The notes beneath the pieces are model-generated. The model had not been told where the DNA came from. It did no database searches and worked only from the letters and a program-made list of their open reading frames with translations. A DNA stretch of 64,000 bases from IMG/VR virus record IMGVR_UViG_3300025108_000028, positions 1 to 64,000 of that record. One strand, written 5' to 3'. This stretch comes from a virus. This document shows, piece by piece, positions 48,094 to 59,208 of this stretch. Made by a program: the position numbers and the translations under genes. Every line of letters starts with the position of its first letter. Within the stretch, counting starts at the first letter, position 1.

Positions 48094-48264
48094 ATGAGTA
48101 ACTGTAATATATGTGGAAGAAGATTTACTTGTGGATGTCAAAAGGCATATGATGAAAATGGTGCAGCAGTATGTAAATCATGCAAGCCTGTAAAACAAGC
48201 ATCAACAAATACATTAAGTAGAGAACTTGCACAGCAAAAAATTATGGATTTGAAATCTAAATAA
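48094..48264 (+). CDS. Small zinc-ribbon protein, 56 aa
   Basis: Starts CNICGRRFTCGCQKAYDENG and continues AVCKSCKPVK, giving a likely four-to-six cysteine zinc site, then a helical tail. Its stop overlaps the next ATG (TAATG), which supports translation. Function unknown. Confidence 0.65.
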   Translation: MSNCNICGRRFTCGCQKAYDENGAAVCKSCKPVKQASTNTLSRELAQQKIMDLKSK

Positions 48265-48803
48265 TGAGTACTACAAGAGAAATAACAAATGCAAACCAGG
48301 TAAGCAATGTTGCCTTAATGAAAGAAATTAAGATTGAGCAAAATTTTGCTAATCAAGCTTATGCTAATTTTAAGTCAGTTAAGTTTGGTATTGAAGCATG
48401 CTGCTATACAGATTTTGTAAGTGCAACATTAAAAAAAGATATATGTGATTGGCAAAACTCTATAAGTAATAAGCTTGTAGTAGCAACAGAAACACCAGGT
48501 GTATTTGTAGAGCCATTAGCAAAAGTAAATCTTAAAGCTAGTGTAAGTTGTCCAGAAACACCTACCGGTGTTTGTACAATATTAGATTTAGAAGAAATAA
48601 TACAGGATACAGGAACATATACACAATGCTTTGAAAAGGCATCTAGTGTATGGACTGTAACTCATAATTTAGGAAGTTTTCCGTCAGTTACTGTTGTAGA
48701 TAGTGGAAATACAGTAGTAGTGGGAGACGTAGATTATATAAGTTCACAACAATTAAGAATAACATTTGCAGCCTCTTTTTCAGGGTGCGTCTTTTTAAAT
48801 TAA
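48264..48803 (+). CDS. Tail-associated protein with fibre-tip-like C-terminal domain, 179 aa
   Basis: Residues 110-179 contain a common C-terminal domain of phage fibres: SSVWTVTHNLGSFPSVTVVD, then LRITFAASFSGCVFLN, the W-x-V-x-H-N-L-G-x-x-P...F-x-G pattern. The N-terminal part is helical and may attach to the virion. Likely small fibre or fibre attachment protein. Confidence 0.7.
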   Translation: MSTTREITNANQVSNVALMKEIKIEQNFANQAYANFKSVKFGIEACCYTDFVSATLKKDICDWQNSISNKLVVATETPGVFVEPLAKVNLKASVSCPETPTGVCTILDLEEIIQDTGTYTQCFEKASSVWTVTHNLGSFPSVTVVDSGNTVVVGDVDYISSQQLRITFAASFSGCVFLN

Positions 48804-48837
48804 ATAACTAAAATAAATAACAAATAAATAAAACAAA

Positions 48838-51243
48838 ATGGCAGTACAATTTTTAACAGGACTAGATGTCCAAGGAAATTTAAATCTGAATGATAATCAA
48901 ATACAAAATGTTATTATTCAGCCTCTTGGCGCTGACCCGTCAGGAATTGCAGGTAAAATCTATTATAACTCTGGTACAAATAAACTAAAATTATATGATG
49001 GTTCTGCCTGGGTAGATATAACAACAGGTGCAGATGGTAATACAACTTATGACTTAACAGCAACAGGATCTGGTAACGGAACTGCAACATTAAATTTAGT
49101 TGCTTCAAATCCAGCTAGTACTGATGCAATAGTATATACAGGTTCAGGTACAACTACAGTAACACGTGCTGGTTCTACATTCACTATTAATTCAGCTGAT
49201 CAATATGTTGGTACAGTTACAGATGTAGTAAAAGGTAAAGGAATTAGTATTACAGGTACCACAACTGTAACACCAACTGTAAGTATTAATTATGTCGGTA
49301 ATGGTAATGCAATCTTAGAGGCTGTTTCACAAAGTCCAAATTCAGAAGACTATTTATGGTTTTCATCTGCAGATGATAAAAATATCTACAAGACTACAAT
49401 TGATAAAATGCCAGGCTTTGGTAAAGATGGAACAGTTACTTCTATAGCGTCTGGAGCTGGTTTAACTGGCGGTCCAATCACTGCATCAGGAACATTAGAA
49501 GTTGATTATGCAGGAACAGATAACGTTGTATTAGCAGCAGGTGATGGAACACTTGTCACTTTAGATGGAGCAGATAAAGTTTTATTTTCTGATGATACAG
49601 ATAGCAATGCTAAATTTGCAAACTTATCTCAAGTAGCAACTTATATTAATGCAGGTGCAGGTTCTGTAACTTCTATAGATGTAAGTGGTGGAACTACTGG
49701 TTTAACAACAAGCGGTGGTCCAATTACAACTAGCGGAACAATTACACTAGCTGGTGTACTAAATGAAGTAAATGGAGGTACAGGATTAAATAAATATATT
49801 AAAGGAGATATATTATTTGCAGATGCTGCAAATTCTTTAGCTAAATTAGCAATTGGTGGAAGCGGGCAAAGACTTGCTGTTTCTTCAACAGGTGTAGTAG
49901 AATGGGTTAATGACTCTGGATCAGGTGTAACAAGTATTGAAATAACTGAAACAGGTAATGCATTAACAATTACAGGTGGACCAATTACTACTTCAGGTAC
50001 AATTAATATTGCTGGAGCAGGTTCATCAAGTCAGGTAATCCTTGGTGATTTAACTTTAGGAACTTACACAACCGGTACAGTAACAAGTGTTGGCACAGGT
50101 GCAGGTCTTAAAGGTGGAACAATAACGGCAACAGGTACAGTTGAAGTTGATTATGGTATAACTGGTCTTATAGAAGATGCTCCACAAATGGCACAAGGAC
50201 CAAAGAAAGATGACTTAATATTAATACAAGATGTATCAAGTGGTAAAGGTGAAACAGTTAAACAACCACTAGCAAAGGTTTCATTATCTTTATTTGAGGC
50301 CCCTTTTGCTGATTTAGACTTTGCATCTTTCAAAGTTACATCTCTAGCAAATGGTACAGGATCAAAAGATGCAGTTAACTTAGGACAAGTACAAGCACTT
50401 GTAGCTGGAGTTGGTGTATTCCAAGGTGGATATGATGCAGCAGCAAACTCACCAGCAATAGCAGGAGCAAGTAACATTGCCCTAACAACTGGAGATTTCT
50501 TTGTTGTTACTAAAGACGGTACTATATCATTTAATGGAAGTACAGTAGACGTAGAGGTTGGAGATACAATTTATGCTAATCAAGCAATTGGTGCAGGTAG
50601 CAATCCTCCTGCTTCAGATTATGCTATTGTTATTCAAGATCAAAACATTGCAGGAGTAGGTGCAACAGATGGGGCAACCGAAAAAGGTGTGGCTGGATTT
50701 AGTAGTGCAACTTTTGCTGGTACAGCAAATGGATTTATTACTGTTAAAGCAGGTGGAATTAGTGATGCACAACTAGCAAGCACATTTAACAAACAGATTG
50801 GTACTAGTACAAATCTTGATACAGCTGATGTAGACGTTGTAGATCAGATTAATGTTACTGATGGTGTTATTACATCAATGAGTAAAAGAACATTACCTAA
50901 TGCTGCAACAGGATCAGTTGGTGTGACAGAGATTGCAACACAAGCTGAAGTTGATGCAGGAACAGATACATTTAGATATGTAACTCCAGCAACATTAGCA
51001 AAAGCTCAAGCAAAAAGATCTTACACAGCTACTGGGCCAGGAATTGTTACAAATAGTTTTGTGATTAAACAATCAGATCATAAATTAGGTAACGGACCTT
51101 GGATCATTCAAACTTATGATCCTAAAGGAGTACAAGTATTTATGCATGTTCTTGCAGATCAAGCTTCAGGAGATATAACATTTAGTGCAACTAATAATTT
51201 AGGTGTAAATACTATTACTGTAGTAATGCAGCTTGTAGGATAA
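48838..51243 (+). CDS. Long tail fibre protein with GTVTS repeats, 801 aa
   Basis: Repetitive beta-structured fibre. Units of the form GTVTSIASGAGLTGGPITAS followed by GTLEVDYAG recur at about residues 200, 280, 360 and 415, as in fibres with triple beta-helix repeats. A segment near 460-560 (DDLILIQDVSSGKGETVK) and a C-terminal domain from about 730 (GPGIVTNSFVIKQSDHKLGN) end it. Likely trimer, host attachment. Confidence 0.8.
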   Translation: MAVQFLTGLDVQGNLNLNDNQIQNVIIQPLGADPSGIAGKIYYNSGTNKLKLYDGSAWVDITTGADGNTTYDLTATGSGNGTATLNLVASNPASTDAIVYTGSGTTTVTRAGSTFTINSADQYVGTVTDVVKGKGISITGTTTVTPTVSINYVGNGNAILEAVSQSPNSEDYLWFSSADDKNIYKTTIDKMPGFGKDGTVTSIASGAGLTGGPITASGTLEVDYAGTDNVVLAAGDGTLVTLDGADKVLFSDDTDSNAKFANLSQVATYINAGAGSVTSIDVSGGTTGLTTSGGPITTSGTITLAGVLNEVNGGTGLNKYIKGDILFADAANSLAKLAIGGSGQRLAVSSTGVVEWVNDSGSGVTSIEITETGNALTITGGPITTSGTINIAGAGSSSQVILGDLTLGTYTTGTVTSVGTGAGLKGGTITATGTVEVDYGITGLIEDAPQMAQGPKKDDLILIQDVSSGKGETVKQPLAKVSLSLFEAPFADLDFASFKVTSLANGTGSKDAVNLGQVQALVAGVGVFQGGYDAAANSPAIAGASNIALTTGDFFVVTKDGTISFNGSTVDVEVGDTIYANQAIGAGSNPPASDYAIVIQDQNIAGVGATDGATEKGVAGFSSATFAGTANGFITVKAGGISDAQLASTFNKQIGTSTNLDTADVDVVDQINVTDGVITSMSKRTLPNAATGSVGVTEIATQAEVDAGTDTFRYVTPATLAKAQAKRSYTATGPGIVTNSFVIKQSDHKLGNGPWIIQTYDPKGVQVFMHVLADQASGDITFSATNNLGVNTITVVMQLVG

Positions 51244-51258
51244 TAAAGAGTAGAATTT

Positions 51259-51306
51259 AAAGGGGAAGCATTTAAATCTAGAATTTAGTGTTTCCCCTTT
51301 TTTTTA
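51259..51306 (+). terminator. Terminator after 801-aa fibre gene
   Basis: Stem AAAGGGGAA/TTCCCCTTT with an inner arm TTTAAAT...ATTTA and eight T residues after. It starts 16 bases after the stop. Confidence 0.8.
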
Positions 51307-51340
51307 AAATATGTATATTGCAAACAAAGAATAAAATGTC

Positions 51341-52927
51341 ATGGCTATAAGTTTTTTATCTTCAATAGAAATAAACGGATCATCCACTGTTACTAGTATA
51401 GCGAATGATAACAGTTCATACACTGGTATATTAGTATGGGATGGTGCAGCATTGAAGTATAGAACCAAAGCACAGCTTTTATCAGATATTGGTGCGGGTT
51501 CAGGATCAGGTACTGTAACTTCAGTTACTGTTACAGGTTCTAATGGTTTATCTGGTACAGGAACAATTACATCAAGTGGAACAATAACCTTATCAAATAG
51601 TGATAGAGGTTCAGCTCAAAACATATTTAAAAATATTGCAGCAGCTGGTCAATCTAATATTGTTGCAGATAACAACAATGATACACTTACATTTAAAGCA
51701 GGTAGTAATATTACAATAAAAACTGACACAAGTACAGATACTATTGAGATTATTGCTAAAGATACAACAACAAACTATTATTTAAGCTCTGCATCTTTTA
51801 ATACAGGTAATGGAGTATTAACACTTAATAGATCTGGACTCAGTGCAGTAACAGTTGACCTTGACGGAAGATATGCTACAAGCTCTGGTGTTACTTCTAT
51901 AGCTACTACAAATGGTATTACTGGTGGTACAATAACCTCAACGGGTACAATTCAACTAGATAGCACTGTTATAAGAACTACAGGTAATCAAACTAAAGCA
52001 GGAAACTTAACATTAAGCAATTCATTAACTGTAACAAGTGATATACTTGGTGATGATTTAAGATGTAGATCAGGACAACAACTTGTTCTTAACGCAGGTG
52101 AATCACATAATTACCCTACTGGCCAAACAAATGAGTTTGTTTATATAAATGCTGAATCAGGATTGCAGATAAACTCTTCTCCTGATAATTGGAATAGTGG
52201 ATGGGCAGGAAGAAAAACAACAACAATAAATGATACAAGTGGTAATTCTACTTTTGCTAATGATATAACAGTATCAGGTGGTGATATTACTCTTGGTGGT
52301 ACAGGAAGAATACAAGGAGTAGATACAGTTTCATCTGGTACAGATGCAACAAGTAAAACATATGTAGATAATGCTATAAGCAATCATAGACCTTCAGCAC
52401 CAGGTGCTCCAGGTAATGTATCAGCTTCTGTAGTTGGCCAAACAATAGAAGTTGTATTTGGTAAATCAACAACAAATAATATAGATTACTATCAAGTTTG
52501 GTCATCAGATGATGGTGCAGACTTTGGTATTATAGGTCAAGTACCAGTAGATGATTTTTCTGGTACAATGACAATTGTAGACACTACATTTAATACTAGT
52601 GGTACAATGTCATACAGAGTATATGCTGTTAAAGAGGGTATATATTCAAGTCCTACTTTAGTAAGTCAAGCATTTACTGCAGGTGCACTGTCTGTTATTA
52701 ATATGTCAGTGATACAGTTGCCATCTGCATATTATGTTCAATATGATTTGCCCTTATCAAGGTTTATAGATCATATAGAAATATATATGGATTCAGCAGC
52801 AACTCAAGGTGCACTATCAAGATCTAATGCATCTTTAGTTTATAGTGGAATGAATTCAACTTATATGCATGCTGTAGGAGCAAATAGAAATTTTCACCAG
52901 TTTTGGGTAGAAGTAATAACAACATAA
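51341..52927 (+). CDS. Tail fibre protein with FN3-like C-terminal domain, 528 aa
   Basis: Residues 45-75 and 180-210 carry the same GTVTSVTVTGSNGLSGTGTI-type repeats as the previous fibre. From about residue 350 a fibronectin III-like domain appears (APGNVSASVVGQTIEVVFGK, then YYQVWSSDDG). The end (HAVGANRNFHQFWVEVITT) could be the receptor-facing tip. Related by repeat type to the genes at 48838 and 54837. Confidence 0.75.
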   Translation: MAISFLSSIEINGSSTVTSIANDNSSYTGILVWDGAALKYRTKAQLLSDIGAGSGSGTVTSVTVTGSNGLSGTGTITSSGTITLSNSDRGSAQNIFKNIAAAGQSNIVADNNNDTLTFKAGSNITIKTDTSTDTIEIIAKDTTTNYYLSSASFNTGNGVLTLNRSGLSAVTVDLDGRYATSSGVTSIATTNGITGGTITSTGTIQLDSTVIRTTGNQTKAGNLTLSNSLTVTSDILGDDLRCRSGQQLVLNAGESHNYPTGQTNEFVYINAESGLQINSSPDNWNSGWAGRKTTTINDTSGNSTFANDITVSGGDITLGGTGRIQGVDTVSSGTDATSKTYVDNAISNHRPSAPGAPGNVSASVVGQTIEVVFGKSTTNNIDYYQVWSSDDGADFGIIGQVPVDDFSGTMTIVDTTFNTSGTMSYRVYAVKEGIYSSPTLVSQAFTAGALSVINMSVIQLPSAYYVQYDLPLSRFIDHIEIYMDSAATQGALSRSNASLVYSGMNSTYMHAVGANRNFHQFWVEVITT

Positions 52928-52928
52928 G

Positions 52929-53111
52929 ATGCCAGAAAGAGGAACTGAAATAACAGATGACAGACAATATTGGTTAGATTGTCTAGCTGAATTTGAAGAA
53001 GCATTGGCTGAAGAGTTAAACATGGTAAATGTAGCTCCAGCAGGTTCTAATGATAGTATGATTAAAATGTTACAATTTGAAATACAAGAATGTTTAAAGC
53101 AACTAACGTAA
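52929..53111 (+). CDS. Small acidic protein, 60 aa
   Basis: Acidic helical protein (DDRQYWLDCLAEFEEALAEE), one base after the fibre gene stop and overlapping the next gene by 22 bases. May be a fibre chaperone by its place; no domain recognised. Confidence 0.6.
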   Translation: MPERGTEITDDRQYWLDCLAEFEEALAEELNMVNVAPAGSNDSMIKMLQFEIQECLKQLT

Positions 53112-54835
53112 GTAAAAGTGATATAAAATCCATTGTAGGATGTGCCTCTAATAATTATAGTGGGCAAGTAGCTATTGTACCTGTAACTAAAAGAGGTATG
53201 AGTAATACTACTGTGTCTTCAGGTAGTGGTGAATATGATGGTGGTGATAGAGTAATAGGTTATACAACAGCTTATGAAATAGATGGTGATTTGCTTTTTA
53301 CAGTTGGTTGGGGAGATGGATTTGCTGTACGTAGATTAAATGATGATGGTACAATGACAAGGCTATTTTTTGATTCTAATTTCTTATGGAGAGATAGTGG
53401 TAGTACATATAATCATTTACAATCTATTTGTATTGATAAAGAAAATAAGAAAGGTGTAGTTATGACTTATAATGTTAATGGCTATACTACATTTGACTAC
53501 AGTGGTCTTATGAATGGAGGATCAACCTTTGTTAAAGATCCAAGACCAACACACAGTAATCCTCAAATATATATAGGATCACAAGATACTGGTGGAGGTT
53601 ATGTAGAAAGCACAGGTCTATATTATGTAGGAGGCTTGTGTGCAGCAGGAGAATGGGCATATGCAAGTGACTATGATGCAAGACATTATAAAAGATGTAT
53701 GCGTAGAAACATGAAAACTGGTGTTGAAGAAAGATTATATATGGATGCCACAGCAGGAAATATAATGTTTGAAGGCTCCGAACCTGTAGATAGAAATGGA
53801 TACAGAGGTTGGATTATGTATGATGAAATTAATGACAGAATATTATATGCTTATTATCATAATGCTAACTTTTCTCTAATATTAGATGCATCTACAGCCA
53901 AACCTAAATCAGTTTATGTAGATATGGGAGATATAGGTCAGGGAGATGATGGTTATGAACAAGGATGGTTTATACCCGATCCAATAAATGAACCTAATAT
54001 ATTTTGGGTTGGTGCATCTGGTAGACATACTAAACTTGATGTGACTCCATGTCTTACTGGTAATAAAGCCACTGTTTTGCAAATTACATATGAAGGTTCT
54101 ACTAATCCAGGTAATAACTATGGTATTTTATTTAGAGCTGGAGTAAAGTATCAAGATGCTCAAGGTGGTAAACCAACTGATAGAATGGTAGGTCATCCTA
54201 ATTTTATTCCTACTGCAGCAGATAGAGGTGGAGCTATGATACCAGGATTCTTAGATCAAGATAATGATAGATATGTTGCTTTACGTAGACATGATACAGT
54301 TGTTGAAGATACCAGTACAGGTGGAAGAGGAAGATCTTATAGAACTGATTATGGATGTAACATTACTAGAATGTATTCTACAGGCGGTGTAGAATGGTGG
54401 ATTCAGATGGGTTATGGATATGATGGACATGGTTTTAGAATATGGGATGCAAAATATGCTAATCATTTTATACCTAATTGGGAAATAGTATATGGACCTT
54501 ATATATTAGATAACTCAGCTTCTGTTGATTTTGTTTTTTGGAATAGAGTAGATTATTTTATTCCTAATGGTTGTACATTGGGTTATTATGTGTCTAATGA
54601 TGATGGAGCAACATGGGAAGTATATTCCGGTACTGATACTGGAGAACATACGTTTTCAAAACCAGGAAATAAACTTTTGTTAAAAGTATCTGCATCAGGT
54701 GATGTATCTAAAAATGCATACAAGATGAGTGATTCAGAAGATTTTATGATGTGTGGAACTAAGTATGCATCAGAAATGGATCCTGCTATTAAACAAAAAA
54801 TGACTAAGTTTAAATTAAGAGGAAAAAAGAAATAA
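53090..54835 (+). CDS. Large virion/appendage protein, 581 aa
   Basis: Beta-rich protein with many Gly, Tyr, Asp and Trp residues and blocks suggestive of propeller or carbohydrate-binding modules ([60 protein letters not shown]). No catalytic signature recognised. Lies between two fibre genes, so receptor binding or glycan interaction is plausible. Confidence 0.65.
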   Translation: MFKATNVSKSDIKSIVGCASNNYSGQVAIVPVTKRGMSNTTVSSGSGEYDGGDRVIGYTTAYEIDGDLLFTVGWGDGFAVRRLNDDGTMTRLFFDSNFLWRDSGSTYNHLQSICIDKENKKGVVMTYNVNGYTTFDYSGLMNGGSTFVKDPRPTHSNPQIYIGSQDTGGGYVESTGLYYVGGLCAAGEWAYASDYDARHYKRCMRRNMKTGVEERLYMDATAGNIMFEGSEPVDRNGYRGWIMYDEINDRILYAYYHNANFSLILDASTAKPKSVYVDMGDIGQGDDGYEQGWFIPDPINEPNIFWVGASGRHTKLDVTPCLTGNKATVLQITYEGSTNPGNNYGILFRAGVKYQDAQGGKPTDRMVGHPNFIPTAADRGGAMIPGFLDQDNDRYVALRRHDTVVEDTSTGGRGRSYRTDYGCNITRMYSTGGVEWWIQMGYGYDGHGFRIWDAKYANHFIPNWEIVYGPYILDNSASVDFVFWNRVDYFIPNGCTLGYYVSNDDGATWEVYSGTDTGEHTFSKPGNKLLLKVSASGDVSKNAYKMSDSEDFMMCGTKYASEMDPAIKQKMTKFKLRGKKK

Positions 54836-54836
54836 T

Positions 54837-57800
54837 ATGGCAACAATAACTGGCTCACAAAGATTATTATCTTTAGAAGGTAACACTGTAGATACTACTG
54901 TTTCTTTAGGGGCAGGTGGTAGACTATTGGATAGTAATGGATCTGCTGGTACTAATGGTCAGATTCTTAGTACTACAGGATCAGGTGTACAATGGGTTAA
55001 TGACAAGACAGGTTCAAATAACTATGTATCAGGTATTAGCTTTAATACAACAAATGGAGTTCTAACATTAACACGTTCAGGTCTAGGAGATCTTACAGTA
55101 GATTTAGATGGTAGATATTTAACCTCTGCATCAAACTTTTATCTTGATGGTATAACTAAATCAGGTAACACACTTACGTTTAGCGTTAGTGGTACTACAA
55201 ATCAAACATATACATTTGGTAAAAATGCATTTAGTAGCTCTACTATTTATGCTGAGCCAGGTATATTTAGTGGTGGTGGTACACCAACTTTAGCTTCCGG
55301 TGTAACTGGAGCAGAAGTAAGGACATTAATTGGAGCTGGAACTGGTTCAGGATCTATGAGCTCTTGGACAATAAAAGAAGGTAATGGTACTGAATCAACT
55401 TCTGTTACTAATGGAGAGACTTTTACTATTGCTCAAGGTACCGGTATTACATCTGAGATGACATCAACAAGTAGTGGTGGAACTATAACTATTACTAATA
55501 CATTACCAGATACCGGTAGACCTGCAATATTATCTAATGGTTCAACCCCTTCTTTAAATTCAGGGATAAGTGCCGCAGAGGTAAGATCTCTTATAGGGGC
55601 AGGAACTGGAAGTGGTAGTTCTAACTTGGTTATTGGTACAACATCAACAACTGCAATGGCAGGTAATACAACAACTATTACTTCTGCACAAGCAACTGCT
55701 ATTGTAAATAACAGTAAGAAAGTATCAGATACTGGAGTACCGGCAGTTTTGTCTAATGGAACTACTCCATCATTAAACTCAGGTATATCTGCTGCTGAAA
55801 TGAGAAGTCTTATTGGAGCAGGTACAGGTAATGGATCATCCAATTTAGTAATTGGAACTACTTCTACAACAGCTAAAGCAGGTAATATAACTACTATAAC
55901 AGGTGCTCAAGCATCTGCTATAACTGCAAATACTGCTAAAGTTACAGATTCAGGAACACCAGCAATACTTTCAAATGGAAGCGCACCAAGTCTTAATTCA
56001 GGAATCAGTGCTGCAGAAGTTAGAACATTGATTGGTGCAGGGACTTCAAGTAGTGCGGGAGTTACAAGCGTTAGTGGTACTGCAAATAGAATTTCTGTTA
56101 CAGCAGGTGCCACACCTACGGTAAATGCAATTACAGGTACAGTAACTTCTTCTTCTGCTAAATTAGCAACAGGAGCACAAATACAAACAGCTATTAATTC
56201 AGCTGTAACAGGAGTATTAAAATATAAAGGAACTTGGAATGCAGCCACCAATTCCCCACAACTTCAAAGTCAAAAAGGTACTGTAGGTGAATACTATATT
56301 GTATCTACAGCAGGTAATACAAATTTAGATGGTATTACAGACTGGGCAGTAGGTGACTGGGCAGTATTCTCTGATCAAGCTACAGATGCTTGGCAAAAAA
56401 TAGATAACACACAAGTTGGTAATGTAACAGGTTCTGGGGTAAGTAAAAGACTTGCATTTTGGGATAGTGCATCAAACATTTCAAGTAATAGTGGTTTTAC
56501 AGTTAATACAGCATCTAAATCTTTAAATGTTAGTGGTCCAATAGTTTGGGATGGAGGTGGATCAACAGAATCTAATAGTGCTTATGATAATATGATTACT
56601 GGCTTTAGTGATTCAGGATCAGGTACTATAACATTAACACTTACACAACAAGATGGTGGTACTTTAACTACATCATTTAGTAATCCACAAGGTACTATGT
56701 CTTCTTGGACTATTAAAGAAGGTAATGGAACAGAAAGCACGGCTGTTACAAATGGTGAAACATTAACAATAGCACAAGGTAGTGGTATACAATCAGAAAT
56801 GACTTCTACATCTAGTGGAGGTACTATTACTATTACCAATACAGATAGAGGTTCTTCTCAATCTATATTTAAAAACGTAAGTAATAAATCAGGAACTATT
56901 GTTGCTAAAAGCAACAATGATACCTTAAATATTTTAGGTTGTAAAGGAACAAACGTAGAGATTAATGAAGAAGAACGTACTGTTATTATTTGTGCAGATC
57001 AACAAACTCTTTCTGTATCAGGTCAAACACTTACAATTTCTGATGGTAACTCTGTAACAATGCCAACTAACACAGGACCTCAAGGTCCCAAAGGAGACAC
57101 CGGGTCTCAGGGGCCACAGGGTGGTAAAGGTGATAAAGGAGATACAGGATCACAGGGTATACAAGGAATACGTGGATTAACTGGAGCAGCAGGTGCAAAA
57201 GGTGACACAGGTGATGCAGGAGCTACCGGAGCAAGAGGACCGGCAGGAACAAACGGTACAAATGGAGCAAAAGGAGATACTGGAGATAGAGGTCCTCAAG
57301 GTACACAAGGTATACAAGGTAATCCTGGAACTGCAGGAGCCAAGGGAGATACGGGAGCAAGAGGTCCCGCAGGTGCAGCTGGTGCAGCCGGGGCAAAGGG
57401 AGATACTGGTGCTCAAGGACCAAAAGGTGATACTGGTTCACAAGGTCCAGCAGGACCTAATGGTGGAACATATCACTATACTAATTCAGGTGATAACCCA
57501 AGTAAATATAGATTCTGGGGTACTTCATCTACTTATGGTATAGGAATGCAATCTGGTCAAAGTTATGGTTATTTAAATGACTATGCTACAGTATTCCAGA
57601 TGAACAATGATGCAGACCGTGGTTGGGTTTGGAAATATGAAGGACAGTCAAATAGTGACGGTGCAATGTCATTAACAACTTCTGGTAATTTAAGACTTAA
57701 AGGAGTTTCTGATGTAGGATATGTTAGAATTAATGGTGCAGATGTAATTAATGAAAAAGGAGATTGGGTAGGTAATCCAACAGGTTTGACAGGACCAAAG

Positions 57801-58340
57801 GGAGATACAGGATCTACCGGTCCAAGAGGAATACAAGGTGTTACTGGATCTCAGGGACCTGCCGGAGCTAAAGGAGATACAGGTTCAAGAGGGCCTGCTG
57901 GAACTAATGGAACTAATGGAACCGATGGTGCTAAGGGAGACACCGGATCAACAGGACCTAGAGGTGCAACCGGACCAGCTGGATCTACAGGTAGTCAAGG
58001 CCCGCAAGGTCCACAAGGTGATAAAGGACCAACTGGTAGTCAAGGACCAACTGGCGCTAGAGGACCTACCGGTAATACTGGAGCAACAGGAAGTCAAGGA
58101 CCACAGGGAATACAAGGCCCTGCTGGATCAAAAGGAGCAACTGGATCAACAGGTCCACAGGGACCAGAGGGACCAGCCGGAAAAGATGGTGCAAGTTTTC
58201 CAGTCAATCTTGATGGTAAAACAAGTGCAATTAACAGAATGGACTTTTTTGTTGAAGGCCAAAAATTCCCTGTTATGATAATAACATTAGAAGATGGAAC
58301 ACAACTTTGTTTTAATGCAGGTGATTGTCCTAGATTTTAA
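54837..58340 (+). CDS. Giant tail fibre with two collagen-like blocks, 1167 aa
   Basis: Residues 1-740 are beta repeats: a unit of about 68 residues ([20 protein letters not shown] plus [20 protein letters not shown]) occurs three to four times (55500-56060), and [15 protein letters not shown] blocks occur twice (55350 and 56700). Collagen-like Gly-x-y blocks ([16 protein letters not shown]) span 57076-57465 and 57790-58190, separated by a globular domain ([20 protein letters not shown]). The end is a 45-residue globular tip with two Cys. Expected to be a trimer that binds the host. Confidence 0.85.
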   Translation: MATITGSQRLLSLEGNTVDTTVSLGAGGRLLDSNGSAGTNGQILSTTGSGVQWVNDKTGSNNYVSGISFNTTNGVLTLTRSGLGDLTVDLDGRYLTSASNFYLDGITKSGNTLTFSVSGTTNQTYTFGKNAFSSSTIYAEPGIFSGGGTPTLASGVTGAEVRTLIGAGTGSGSMSSWTIKEGNGTESTSVTNGETFTIAQGTGITSEMTSTSSGGTITITNTLPDTGRPAILSNGSTPSLNSGISAAEVRSLIGAGTGSGSSNLVIGTTSTTAMAGNTTTITSAQATAIVNNSKKVSDTGVPAVLSNGTTPSLNSGISAAEMRSLIGAGTGNGSSNLVIGTTSTTAKAGNITTITGAQASAITANTAKVTDSGTPAILSNGSAPSLNSGISAAEVRTLIGAGTSSSAGVTSVSGTANRISVTAGATPTVNAITGTVTSSSAKLATGAQIQTAINSAVTGVLKYKGTWNAATNSPQLQSQKGTVGEYYIVSTAGNTNLDGITDWAVGDWAVFSDQATDAWQKIDNTQVGNVTGSGVSKRLAFWDSASNISSNSGFTVNTASKSLNVSGPIVWDGGGSTESNSAYDNMITGFSDSGSGTITLTLTQQDGGTLTTSFSNPQGTMSSWTIKEGNGTESTAVTNGETLTIAQGSGIQSEMTSTSSGGTITITNTDRGSSQSIFKNVSNKSGTIVAKSNNDTLNILGCKGTNVEINEEERTVIICADQQTLSVSGQTLTISDGNSVTMPTNTGPQGPKGDTGSQGPQGGKGDKGDTGSQGIQGIRGLTGAAGAKGDTGDAGATGARGPAGTNGTNGAKGDTGDRGPQGTQGIQGNPGTAGAKGDTGARGPAGAAGAAGAKGDTGAQGPKGDTGSQGPAGPNGGTYHYTNSGDNPSKYRFWGTSSTYGIGMQSGQSYGYLNDYATVFQMNNDADRGWVWKYEGQSNSDGAMSLTTSGNLRLKGVSDVGYVRINGADVINEKGDWVGNPTGLTGPKGDTGSTGPRGIQGVTGSQGPAGAKGDTGSRGPAGTNGTNGTDGAKGDTGSTGPRGATGPAGSTGSQGPQGPQGDKGPTGSQGPTGARGPTGNTGATGSQGPQGIQGPAGSKGATGSTGPQGPEGPAGKDGASFPVNLDGKTSAINRMDFFVEGQKFPVMIITLEDGTQLCFNAGDCPRF
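57076..57465 (+). repeat. Collagen-like G-x-y repeat block 1
   Basis: About 43 Gly-x-y triplets within the 54837 gene, dominated by [12 protein letters not shown] and GSQ. DNA-level repeats are shuffled by synonymous codons. Confidence 0.9.
57790..58190 (+). repeat. Collagen-like G-x-y repeat block 2
   Basis: A second run of about 44 Gly-x-y triplets in the same gene, after a globular domain of about 105 residues. Confidence 0.9.
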
Positions 58341-58357
58341 TACTTAAACTAACTATT

Positions 58358-58825
58358 ATGGCAAAAAAGAAAAAAGTATCAACTAAGAAAAAGGTATCAA
58401 CTAAGAAAGCAATTAAAAAACCTACTAAGAAAAAGGTAGTAAAAAAGAAAGTTGTTAAAAAAGTAGAGGTGCCTGTAGTTAAAGAGCAGTTATCCCAAAG
58501 ATTTTATTTTGATATTGAGTCTTTAGTTACAGATGGTAATTCTTTAATAAAAGAAATACTATTTACTTACACAGGTTCATTAGTAATACCTAAATCATTA
58601 AAATCATCATATGAAAAGAAAAGTGTTACTGTACATGGATCATACATTGTAAAAGATGGTGATGAAGGAATTGTTACAACACAAGATTATAAATCATTAT
58701 CTAAAAATGATGTAAAAGTATTTTTAGTAAAGTATTTACGGGATGATTATATAACAGGAATGCAGAACATAATTAAGAAAGATTTATTACCAGACACAAA
58801 TTTAGTTGTTGATCTTCCTTGGTAG
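58358..58825 (+). CDS. Lys-rich N-terminus hypothetical protein, 155 aa
   Basis: The first 42 residues are a Lys/Thr/Val repeat (KKKVSTKKKVSTKKAIKKPT) that resembles histone H1-like tails. The remaining 110 residues are a compact globular region (RFYFDIESLVTDGNSLIKEI). It may bind DNA or a charged virion surface. Follows the giant fibre after 17 bases. Confidence 0.65.
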   Translation: MAKKKKVSTKKKVSTKKAIKKPTKKKVVKKKVVKKVEVPVVKEQLSQRFYFDIESLVTDGNSLIKEILFTYTGSLVIPKSLKSSYEKKSVTVHGSYIVKDGDEGIVTTQDYKSLSKNDVKVFLVKYLRDDYITGMQNIIKKDLLPDTNLVVDLPW

Positions 58826-58840
58826 TTTAGAAAATATTAT

Positions 58841-58848
58841 TATCTTTG
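58841..58848 (+). promoter_or_regulatory. TATCTTTG -7 box, plus strand
   Basis: Lies 32 bases before ATG 58881, with the TTTTAAAAACCAA leader between them. Confidence 0.45.
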
Positions 58849-58880
58849 AAGAGTATACAAACTTTTAAAAACCAATTATA

Positions 58881-59135
58881 ATGGCAAAATCAAAAAAAGC
58901 AAAAAAAATTTCTGCAAAGGAATTAGAAGAAGTAAAAGTAAAGCAGAATGAAATCAATACTTTATTGATGAACATAGGTAATGCTGAACTTGTAAAAAAT
59001 CAACTTGTATCTAGACATACTGAACTTCAAGCAGAATGGAAAGATATGAGTGTAGCTTTAGAAGAAAAGTATGGATCTGTAAACATTAGTTTAGAAGATG
59101 GTACTATTAGTGACATAGAAGAAGAAAAAGCTTAG
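58881..59135 (+). CDS. Small coiled-coil protein, 84 aa
   Basis: Basic start (MAKSKKAKKISAKELEEVKV), then a helix of heptad-like pattern (NEINTLLMNIGNAELVKNQL) and an acidic end. Probably a short coiled coil; function unknown. Bounded by a promoter box and a strong palindromic terminator. Confidence 0.65.
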   Translation: MAKSKKAKKISAKELEEVKVKQNEINTLLMNIGNAELVKNQLVSRHTELQAEWKDMSVALEEKYGSVNISLEDGTISDIEEEKA

Positions 59136-59160
59136 ACTTACTTTACATATTTACTTAAAC

Positions 59161-59208
59161 AAAATTTTAAAACCAGGCATTAGTTGTTTGGTTTTAAAAT
59201 TTTTTGTA
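59161..59208 (+). terminator. 15-bp palindromic terminator next to promoter motif
   Basis: AAAATTTTAAAACCA at 59161-59175 pairs exactly with TGGTTTTAAAATTTT at 59189-59203, followed by TTG. The 13-base loop is GGCATTAGTTGTT. The T-run merges with the promoter-like motif at 59206. Confidence 0.75.

Noticed and set aside
55433-56839. Minus-strand frames opposite the giant fibre repeats
   Set aside because: Shadows of the repeat region; absence of stops follows from Thr/Gly/Ser codon use on the coding strand.
57193-58278. Long alternative frames within the collagen-like blocks
   Set aside because: Repetitive DNA yields open alternative frames (Glu/Gln/Val-rich); products are shifts of the Gly-x-y repeat, with no start signals.
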